Assembly (NCBI GenBank): GCA_016202525.1
Contig: JACQOM010000003.1
Coordinates: forward strand, 1-10,139
Direction of reading: 5' to 3'
Length of the DNA stretch: 10,139 nucleotides
DNA from: Chloroflexota bacterium
GTDB taxonomy: Bacteria; Chloroflexota; Dehalococcoidia; Dehalococcoidales; UBA2162
This document shows, in pieces, positions 1 through 6,600 of the stretch. The position numbers were made by a program, and so were the translations under genes. The notes under the pieces are model-generated. The model was not told the origin of the DNA. It did no database searches and saw only the letters and a program-made list of their open reading frames with translations. Numbering within the stretch: the stretch's first letter is position 1; each line of letters opens with the position of its first letter.

Positions 1-212
1 AGGCTGTTGAGAGCGGCCGCCAGCTTGCCGGTGGCAGCATCCAGTTCGCTATAGGTCAGGCTTTTTCCCTGACAGCTAAAGGCGATACTATCCGGATACT
101 TCCGGGCGCTATTGGAGAGAAATTCAAAGACGGGCATCTCGGGATAATCTATATGTCGTGGCACACCCTTCGGCCAGAACTTAAACCACGGTCTATCTTC
201 CGGTACCTGCAT
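1..212 (-). CDS. Acyl-CoA synthetase (AMP-binding family), N-terminal fragment
   Basis: This is the first 70 codons of a gene that runs off the left edge. The reading begins MQVPEDRPWFKFWPKGVP and continues through a segment containing YPEMPVFEFL, ARKYPDSIAF and LTYSELD. That is the typical N-terminal region of long-chain fatty-acid or aromatic acid CoA ligases (ANL superfamily), which form an acyl-adenylate and then the CoA thioester. The catalytic P-loop, the acyl-binding region and the C-terminal domain lie outside the window, so the substrate cannot be told. The ATG at 212 is preceded by AAAGGAG (218-224) five bases upstream, which fixes the start. The gene follows hgcB by only 32 bp on the same strand, so the two are probably co-transcribed, although a functional link to mercury chemistry is not evident. 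Family assignment is fairly sure, exact substrate unknown. Confidence 0.85.
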   Translation of the reverse strand, partial: MQVPEDRPWFKFWPKGVPRHIDYPEMPVFEFLSNSARKYPDSIAFSCQGKSLTYSELDAATGKLAAALNS

Positions 213-244
213 TCGGACTCCTTTCCGCCTATTCAATCAGAAAA

Positions 245-511
245 TCAGCCACAAGTAGCTTTCTTCTTGCCAGTCAGCGCAGCACGAATCATGGCGGAGG
301 CGCAGCCGACACCACTATCCACGGTAATAGCATTTGTCGGGCAATTGAGCTGGCAAGCCCCGCATTCGATACAAGCCTCATAATTGACAATCCGGGCTTT
401 GCCGCCATCGGCCGCGAAAACTTGATGGGGACATACCGTCCAGCACATTTCACAGCCGATACAGAGTTCCGCATTGTAACGGAGCGTATTTACCGCATAT
501 GAACTTATCAT
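245..511 (-). CDS. hgcB: HgcB, dicluster [4Fe-4S] ferredoxin of mercury methylation
   Basis: 88 residues. Two ferredoxin motifs are visible: CIGCEMCWTVCP (Cys17, 20, 23, 27) and CIECGACQLNCP (Cys47, 50, 53, 57), each able to hold one [4Fe-4S] cluster. A further conserved cysteine lies in GVGCASAM (Cys70). In the known system HgcB passes low-potential electrons to the corrinoid of HgcA and probably also handles Hg(II) through C-terminal cysteines. The known family ends in a vicinal Cys-Cys pair, but this protein ends KKKATCG with only Cys87. The reading frame is open upstream to 550, but the start at 511 is preferred because AGGAGG (517-522) sits five bases before the ATG and an earlier start would overlap hgcA. 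Immediate linkage to hgcA makes the identity strong. A generic dicluster ferredoxin would be the only alternative. Confidence 0.94.
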   Translation of the reverse strand: MISSYAVNTLRYNAELCIGCEMCWTVCPHQVFAADGGKARIVNYEACIECGACQLNCPTNAITVDSGVGCASAMIRAALTGKKKATCG

Positions 512-514
512 TTT

Positions 515-522
515 CCCCTCCT
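515..522 (-). promoter_or_regulatory. Strong ribosome binding site of hgcB
   Basis: On the minus strand AGGAGGGG lies in the 16 bp gap between the hgcA stop and the hgcB ATG at 511. It decides the hgcB start against the longer open frame that reaches back to 550 and overlaps the end of hgcA. It is the best Shine-Dalgarno match in the window, better than that of hgcA. Confidence 0.8.
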
Positions 523-527
523 GTGAT

Positions 528-1505
528 TCAGATAAAATGTAGCACAACACTCAAGACAATACCAACGATAAATACCCCGGCCATGATACGCATATACCGG
601 AACATCTCACGCTGTACTCCACTTTTTGAGGTAAAAGTTGTCGAGCCGGTGAAATTCAGCGCCACGAAAGCAGTCACCGGTGACCAGACTAATATATAGC
701 TCAGTCCATTGCCAACCTGCCACCATAATGCTGCGTCCGTTTCTCTGAGAGCTGTTCTAACTAGAAAAAGTATCAGCGCCACCACGCCACCGAGAATAAA
801 ACCTTTGGCGCTAAAATCACGTGTGGGCAGCCAGGGCAGCAAAATCGGAAAAAGGACAACGCCCGCCAGAATTGCCGAAACCACCCCCAACGATGCCCAG
901 AGTCCACCAGCCAGAAAATAGAGCACCACAGCCAGTCCTAACATCGGCAGCAGGACACCCATCAGTTCCACCGGAATCAGGATTATACGGTCGGCTAAAT
1001 CAAACCTTACCCGGCGCATCTCTGGCGTCGCCTGACCCGTCTTTAGATATTCCGGCAGGTCAGCGGCCCGCACGGGGCCATACTCAACCTTGAACCCGGA
1101 ACGTTTTCTTACTTCGTGTGCCGCCACGCCTGCGGCACCGAGCTGCGGCAATAGCAATTTCCGGTGGCGCACTACCCCATCCAGATGGGTCACTCCAATG
1201 CGGTTCACCAGTTCACCTGTACCGAAGGTGCCCTTACCGGCAGCGCACCATACATTGATACCATTGGTGTCTAAGACCAGAATGTAACCATCAATCCCCT
1301 GAAGTGCTGACCTCACCGCATCAAAACTCAGGGTATAATTAGCTGTCACGAAAACAGGTGAATCGGCCGTAGGGTTACCTAACGAGTAAAGCCCAGGCTC
1401 GGTACGGTGTCCCGAACGGTTAATACGCCACCGCGCCAGGAAATGGTCCCAGCGATTTCTGAATGTTATCACTGAGGTCGCCGGCTTCACCGCTATTTGT
1501 GCCAC
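528..1505 (-). CDS. hgcA: HgcA, corrinoid-dependent Hg(II) methyltransferase
   Basis: 325 residues. The defining cap-helix motif NVWCAAGK is at residues 84-91. Its Cys87 is the expected axial cobalt ligand and the only cysteine in the protein. It is followed by GTFGTGELVNRI and then RHRKLLLPQLGA and AHEVRKRSGF, all in the corrinoid-binding domain related to the CdhD/CFeSP large-subunit family. The C-terminal half has five predicted membrane helices (about 173-199, 202-227, 236-253, 262-283, 305-325), with NFTGSTTFTS at 284-293 before the last helix. This globular-plus-membrane layout and length match known HgcA proteins of about 340 residues. HgcA transfers a methyl group from a methyl-corrinoid to Hg(II), giving methylmercury. 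The start is GTG at 1505 with a modest TAGGT (1512-1516) six bases upstream. An in-frame stop lies a little further upstream at 1539-1541, so little extension is possible. It forms a tight pair with hgcB. Confidence 0.97.
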   Translation of the reverse strand: MAQIAVKPATSVITFRNRWDHFLARWRINRSGHRTEPGLYSLGNPTADSPVFVTANYTLSFDAVRSALQGIDGYILVLDTNGINVWCAAGKGTFGTGELVNRIGVTHLDGVVRHRKLLLPQLGAAGVAAHEVRKRSGFKVEYGPVRAADLPEYLKTGQATPEMRRVRFDLADRIILIPVELMGVLLPMLGLAVVLYFLAGGLWASLGVVSAILAGVVLFPILLPWLPTRDFSAKGFILGGVVALILFLVRTALRETDAALWWQVGNGLSYILVWSPVTAFVALNFTGSTTFTSKSGVQREMFRYMRIMAGVFIVGIVLSVVLHFI

Positions 1506-1535
1506 GTTCTTACCTACTCGATATCTACCACGGAT

Positions 1536-1564
1536 ATTTTAGCACAGCTACTGGCTGAATTGAA
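1536..1564 (-). promoter_or_regulatory. Candidate promoter of hgcAB
   Basis: In the 64 bp between the DMT gene and hgcA, the minus strand reads TTCAAT (1559-1564), 17 bp, then TAAAAT (1536-1541). The -10 matches five of six consensus bases and the -35 only three of six. A start near 1529 would give a short leader of about 24 nt containing the hgcA ribosome site. No operator or riboswitch-like fold is apparent. Read-through from the DMT gene is equally possible because no terminator is visible between them. Confidence 0.4.
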
Positions 1565-1569
1565 CATTT

Positions 1570-2448
1570 CTACTCAGGCAATGGTCGGGTAATCGCCAGC
1601 CTCCACTTCAGCACGATAAAGATACCACCCAGAATGAGCAGACCGCCGATTATCTCGTTAACCGTTGGCATCTCTTTCAGTATCAGGCTTCCCAGTAGTG
1701 TCGCCCCGATGGGTTCGCCGAGAATCGCCACCGAAACGAAGGTCACCGGCATCAATCGCACCGCCAGATTCAGACAGGAATGACCGATGAGCTGTGGCAC
1801 CAGCGCCAGCAGCAACAACATCAGATAAGTCCCGGACGAGTAGCCGAAAAAGCGGTAGCCGAGAAGCGCGGTAACCGCCAGTAATATCATCGCCGCGCCG
1901 GCATTTATAATGGTGAGATAATTGAGAATGCCGATACGCTCTCTGAGCTGGCCACCGATAATGAGATAAGCGCCCATCGAAAAAGCGGCGGCTAAAGCCA
2001 GCAGGTCACCCAGAATCGCCCGCTGGCTAAAAGCAAAGCCGCCGTAGTTGATGATGACAACCCCCAGTAGAGCAATAACAATACCGCCCATGGTTAGTTT
2101 ATTTAACTTCTCACCCCACAGAAAGTAAGAGAGCACGGCAACAAAAGCCGGATGAGAAGTGACAAGAATGACGGAACTGGCGATGGAGGTATAACTGAGT
2201 GATGTAATCCACAGCCCGAAATGGAGGGCGATAAATACACTGGAGAGCAACACCAGCCGCCAGTCCCGTCCGGACAGTCTGTCAACATTTCTCAGCGATT
2301 TTACCGAAGCAATGGGGATTAAGATGACCGAGGCTATCGTCATCCGGTAGGCAGCAATAACCAGCGGGGGCGCATCTGCCAGACGGATGAAAGTGGCGGC
2401 AAAAGAGACCGACAGCACACCAGCAAATAGAATCAAGTAAGGCTTCAT
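1570..2448 (-). CDS. EamA-family (DMT superfamily) membrane transporter
   Basis: 292 residues, almost entirely hydrophobic, with about ten membrane helices arranged as two EamA repeats (about residues 3-135 and 147-283). The repeat ends carry the characteristic pattern of an acidic or basic loop followed by a glycine-rich helix: FLWGEKLNKLTMGGIVIA near 109-126 and ILKEMPTVNEIIGGLLIL near 256-273, with LGEPIGA at 243-249. Family members are drug/metabolite exporters or uptake carriers for amino acids, nucleosides or similar small molecules. The sequence does not show the substrate. It starts with ATG at 2448 without a clear Shine-Dalgarno sequence. It lies 64 bp upstream of hgcA on the same strand, so a role in moving a metal-thiol compound is conceivable but is not supported beyond position. 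Confidence 0.9.
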   Translation of the reverse strand: MKPYLILFAGVLSVSFAATFIRLADAPPLVIAAYRMTIASVILIPIASVKSLRNVDRLSGRDWRLVLLSSVFIALHFGLWITSLSYTSIASSVILVTSHPAFVAVLSYFLWGEKLNKLTMGGIVIALLGVVIINYGGFAFSQRAILGDLLALAAAFSMGAYLIIGGQLRERIGILNYLTIINAGAAMILLAVTALLGYRFFGYSSGTYLMLLLLALVPQLIGHSCLNLAVRLMPVTFVSVAILGEPIGATLLGSLILKEMPTVNEIIGGLLILGGIFIVLKWRLAITRPLPE

Positions 2449-2469
2449 AACTTTGCTGTAACCAACGCT

Positions 2470-2498
2470 AGAATACGCTAAACCAGCCGAGTTTACAA
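2470..2498 (-). promoter_or_regulatory. Candidate promoter of the DMT transporter gene
   Basis: Minus strand TTGTAA (2493-2498), 17 bp spacer, TATTCT (2470-2475). Both hexamers match the sigma-70 consensus at four of six positions. The predicted start is about 15-20 nt before the ATG at 2448, and the short leader has no obvious ribosome site. Called from pattern only. Confidence 0.35.
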
Positions 2499-2520
2499 TA
2501 ATTAGAGCATAGTTCTATCG

Positions 2521-2535
2521 GCCAGATTGACTGGC
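2521..2535. promoter_or_regulatory. Short inverted repeat in the divergent intergenic region
   Basis: GCCAG, five bases ATTGA, then CTGGC: a perfect 5 bp inverted repeat. It ends 18 bp before the -35 of the plus-strand promoter and lies upstream of the minus-strand promoter. Position would suit an operator shared by both genes, but arms of five bases can occur by chance and no regulator gene is nearby. Confidence 0.2.
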
Positions 2536-2553
2536 AAACCCGCTTAGATGTAA

Positions 2554-2581
2554 TTGACAATGGAGGTATAAGGGGTATAAT
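2554..2581 (+). promoter_or_regulatory. Consensus promoter giving a probable leaderless mRNA
   Basis: TTGACA (2554-2559), 16 bp, TATAAT (2576-2581): both hexamers are perfect sigma-70-type consensus. The usual start, seven bases after the -10, is 2588, which is the A of the downstream ATG. The purine-rich GGAGGT (2562-2567) inside the spacer is about 20 bases from the ATG and would not be in the transcript, so it is unlikely to act as a ribosome site. Confidence 0.75.
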
Positions 2582-2587
2582 TAGTCT

Positions 2588-3079
2588 ATGAACCAGAAGG
2601 AAATTCTACGGGAAAACCTGCTGGCGCTCTTAACCGGTGAACATGCCCGGATGTCCTTTGACGACGCAGTGCGGGAATTCCCTATAGATAGAATCAACGA
2701 GAATTTCCCTAACGCCGACTACACTCCCTGGGATTTACTGGAACATATCAGGTTAACTCAACTAGACATCCTGGATTTCATTATAAATCCCGATTATAAA
2801 TACAGGAAGTGGCCACAAGACTACTGGCCCCAAAAAGGGAAAAAAGCCTCACGGGCCGACTGGGAAAAATCGATAAGCAGTTTTAAGAAGGATTTCAAGG
2901 AATTAGAGAGTATCGCTAAGAACCCGGAGACCGATTTGTATCAGGACATTCCCTGGGGAGAAGGGGAAACCATCCTCCGGGAATTCGTCACAGTCTCTAA
3001 CCACAACGCCTTCCATCTCGGAGAATTCGCCATAATGAGACAGGCCATGGGAACCTGGGGCAAAAGCCACAAAAAGTGA
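2588..3079 (+). CDS. DinB-superfamily protein (putative metal-dependent four-helix bundle)
   Basis: 163 residues. The DinB/YfiT-like pattern is visible: an N-terminal helix, TPWDLLEHIRLTQLDIL around residues 46-62, and NHNAFHLGEFAIMRQAMG around 138-155. His53, His139 and His143 are placed as the three metal-binding histidines of this superfamily. Members include bacillithiol/mycothiol S-transferases, maleylpyruvate isomerases and many uncharacterised damage-inducible proteins, so the reaction here cannot be named. The sequence is fairly polar, has no signal peptide or membrane helix, and should be cytoplasmic. The ATG at 2588 lacks a usable Shine-Dalgarno sequence but sits exactly at the predicted transcription start of a consensus promoter. 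A thioesterase gene follows 24 bp downstream on the same strand. Confidence 0.82.
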   Translation: MNQKEILRENLLALLTGEHARMSFDDAVREFPIDRINENFPNADYTPWDLLEHIRLTQLDILDFIINPDYKYRKWPQDYWPQKGKKASRADWEKSISSFKKDFKELESIAKNPETDLYQDIPWGEGETILREFVTVSNHNAFHLGEFAIMRQAMGTWGKSHKK

Positions 3080-3103
3080 AAAGACTCAAAAATATACTAC
3101 GAA

Positions 3104-3529
3104 ATGTCACGCATAGAAATTAACCTGCCCGCGCAATTCAGTTTCTCGACAGATATCCCCATCCGCATCAGCGATATCAACCGCGGTCGTCATCTCGGCC
3201 ACACTGCCGTACTGGTCATTATAGAAGAAGCGCGCGTCCGTTTCCTGAACAGCCTGGGTTATGCTGAGCGAGACGCCAACGAAGTGGGACATATCATCGC
3301 CGACGCCGGCATAGTTTATAAAAGACAGGGATATTACGGTCAGACGCTGAAAGTAGAAATCGCCGTTACCGATTTCACTGCCAGGGGTTGCGACCTGGTA
3401 TACAAAATCTCTGATACCAACACCGGAGCGGAAATCGCCAGGGCAAAGACATGCCTGCTCTTCTACGATTACAAGAACCAGAAAACGGTGCCCGTCCCGG
3501 CAGATTTCAAAGAAAAGCTCTCAAACTAG
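3104..3529 (+). CDS. Hotdog-fold acyl-CoA thioesterase-like protein
   Basis: 141 residues, the normal length for a single hotdog domain of the 4HBT/YbgC-FadM type. The motif RISDINRGRHLGHTAV (residues 21-36) carries the Asp24 and the HxxH region that precede the central helix, which continues IIEEARVRFLNSLGY. Strands typical of the sheet follow: IVYKRQGYYGQTLKVEIAV and GAEIARAKTCLLFYDY. Members hydrolyse acyl-CoA thioesters in the cytoplasm. The chain length or type of acyl group is not visible here. The gene lies 24 bp after the DinB gene and probably shares its transcript. No clear ribosome site precedes the ATG, although a TATACT (3093-3098) lies five bases before it, so a separate leaderless start is possible. 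It faces the giant cytochrome gene tail to tail, with 85 bp between and no clear terminator hairpin. Confidence 0.85.
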   Translation: MSRIEINLPAQFSFSTDIPIRISDINRGRHLGHTAVLVIIEEARVRFLNSLGYAERDANEVGHIIADAGIVYKRQGYYGQTLKVEIAVTDFTARGCDLVYKISDTNTGAEIARAKTCLLFYDYKNQKTVPVPADFKEKLSN

Positions 3530-3614
3530 AACAATCATTTTGGGCGATAAATTACATAGCATATCAATCTCTTGCCATGAAACAATCCTGTAAAAGCGGG
3601 GCCTACCAGCAGCG

Positions 3615-6600
3615 TCAATTGGCCGGTGTAGTCACGGAAGCCGTGCTGGATGCTGAGGAGCTGCCTGACAAATTGGTAGCATAGACACGGTAATAATAAG
3701 TAGTGCTTCCGCTTACCGTGGTATCAGAATAGCTGGTGACCACACCCAGGTTGAAGGTAACCCGGTTGTTGCTAAAACTGCTGTCTGTAGCGCGCTGCAG
3801 GCGCATGCCTGTAATAGTACCGGTAATAGCATTGTTAGTCCAGGTAAGATTGACCTGAGAGGCACTAACCGCCGTTGCTGTAAGTCCGGTAGGCCGGGCT
3901 GGTATCAGGTTATACACGTAGTTTGCCAAATTTGTCAGACCTGTATTGCTTATCTGGGTAGTTGTGAAAGCCGGCATGGAACCAGTGCCGTTCCTGACAA
4001 CCGAGGTGGTAGTGCTAACACTGGTACCGGCTATCCTACCTCCCGACCCTCCCTCACCACTAGTGCCATGGCAGACCGCGCAGTATTCGGCGTAAACTCC
4101 CCAGCCATCGCTAGGAGGCGGGCCCATGGCGGCGATGTAGTTCGCCAGGGTCGTTAGATTGGCGGCACTTATATCGGTGGTGCTGTAGGCAGGCATTATA
4201 GTTCCCAGTCCACTCCTGGTTATCGAGCTAAGCGTGCTTGCCGGTACGCCGGCCACATAGGGGGCTAGCGCTGTGCCCTGGCCGGTAGCGCCATGGCAAA
4301 CCGCGCAGTCTAATGAGTACATCGCCGCACCCGTTGTCGGCACCGGGCCAAGACCGGTCACATATGTTGACAAATTGGTAAGGTCGGTATTGCTTATCTG
4401 CGAGGTAGTGAAGGGTGGCATAGTAGTACCGCCTCCTCTTACTACGAAACGAGTTGTAGGCGCTGCCGCGCCGGCTACTGCAGGTGCCGATGAGCCTTGT
4501 CCGTTAGTACCATGGCAGACCGCACAGTTAGCAGAATAGAATTGGGCAGGTACAGGAGCTGGGGTAGTTACGGTGGCGATATTGGAAGCTCCCGAGTTAC
4601 CGGCCGAGTTAAAGGCATAGAGACGGTAGTAATAAGTAGTGCTGGCGCTAACCGTGTTATCGGAGTAGTTTATGGCATTGGCGGCAGTATTAACGGTAAT
4701 CAGGTTTGTCGTAAAGGTATTATTGGTGGCGCGGTCGATGCGGTATCCGGTCTCGTTAGTAGCGTTATCTACCCAGTTTAAATTCACCTGCCCGGCACTG
4801 ATGGCAATGGCAGCCAGACCGGTGGGCGCTGCCGGAGCAGCCACTGTCGGAGCCGGCGTCGTCACTGAAGTTAAATCATAATTTACGCAGTCGCCAGCCG
4901 AGTTAGTGGCGTGAACTCTGTAGTAATAGGTGGTGCTACCACTTACCGTGGTGTCACTGTAGCTGATAACGTTAGCCGCTGTGTTAGCCGTAACCAGATT
5001 GACACTGAAACTGCTATTGGTTGCTCGCTCAATGCGAAATCCTGTTTCATCATTGGCATTATCTACCCAGTTTAAATTCACCTGCCCGGCGCTCGGGGCA
5101 GTAGCCGCTAAGTTTGTTGGAGCAGTTGGCGGGCTGCCCTTCAACCACTGGGCTAAAACCGCTATCTGGGCAGAAGTAAGACTCGATGAGTAAGCCGGCA
5201 TTCCCGCAGTACCGTTGGTTATAGTAGAAGTTACCTGCGCCAGAGTTACGGCTGAGAGGGCAGAGCTGGTCAATGCCGAAGCGCTACCCCCCTGACGGTT
5301 AGCGCCATGGCAGACAGCACAGTTAGCTGAATACAAAGCTGCAGGGTCGATAGGTGCTACCGGCGTAGTTACGGTAGCAATGTTGGAAGCTCCCGAGTTA
5401 CCGGCGGAATTAAAGGCATAGAGGCGGTAGTAATAGGTAGTCGAGCCAGCGGTGGTGGTATCGTTATAGCTTGTGACGTTGGCGGTCACAGTGGTTGTGA
5501 TTAGGTTAGTCAAGAAGTTACTGGTGGTAGCGCGGTCGATACGGTAACCGGTCTCATTAGTAGCGTTATCCAGCCAGGTTAAATTTACCTGTCCGGCACT
5601 GATAGCGGTGGCGGCCAGACTGGTGGGCGCTGCCGGGGCAGTCACGGTCGGGGCCGGCGTCGTTGCCGACGCTGTATTAGAAGCTGCCGAATCGCCGGAG
5701 GCGTTATAAGCGAAGACGCGGTAGTAATAGGTAGTCGAGCCGACAGCAGTGGTGTCGCTATAGGTTACAGCGTTGGCGGCTACGGTCGCGGTAGACAGGT
5801 TAGTCAGAAAGTCATTGGTAGTAGCCCTTTCGATACGAAAGCCGGCTTCATCAGTTGAGTTATCAAGCCAGAAAAGGTTAACCTGACCGGCATTAATTGC
5901 CGAAGCCGATAGGCTGGTCGGAGCTGCCGGAGGCGGACCCTTCAACCACTGGGCTAAAGCCGATATCTGGGCAGAAGTAAGACTCGATGAGTAAGCCGGC
6001 ATAGTGCCGATGCCGTTAGTGATAGTAGAGGTAACCTGAGCCAGAGTTACGCCGGAAAGAGCGGATGTAGTTAATGCTGAAGCGCTACCCCCCTGACGGT
6101 TAGCGCCATGGCAGATGGCGCAGTTGCTGGTATAGAGAGATGATGCATCGATGACCACTACCGGTGTCGTTACCGAAGCCGTATTTGATGCCGCGGAGTT
6201 ACCCGCCGAGTTAAAGGCATATACCCGATAGTAATAGGTAATGTTGCCGCTCACCGTAGTATCGGAGTAACTGACGGCATCGATTACAGTATTAACGGTC
6301 ACCAGGTTAGTGGTGAAGTTGCTGGTAGTAGCCCGGTCAATACGGTAACCAGTCTCGTTAGTAGCATTATCCAGCCATGCCAAATTCACCCAGGCGCTAA
6401 TTGTGCTGGCGGTTAGACTGGTGGGCGCTGCCGGAGCAGGCACTGTTGAAGCCGGTGTCATTACCGAAGCGGTGTTAGAGGCTACTGAGATACCGACAGA
6501 GTTGGTAGCATAGACCCGGTAGTAATAGGTAGTACTGCCGCTAACGGTAGTATCTGAGTAGCTAACCGCATTAGCCGCCGTGTTAACGGTCAGTAAGTTA

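Noticed and set aside
3093..3098. TATACT as the -10 of a second leaderless promoter before the thioesterase gene
   Set aside because: No acceptable -35 at 16-18 bp upstream (the bases there are A-rich), so it is not listed as a promoter.
3530..3614. Search for a bidirectional terminator between the convergent thioesterase and cytochrome genes
   Set aside because: No stem of useful length followed by a T run was found on either strand.
4273..5193. Several plus-strand open frames of 69-94 residues
   Set aside because: They are shadows of the repetitive FnIII/cytochrome coding sequence. Similar antisense peptides recur only because the sense strand is repeated.
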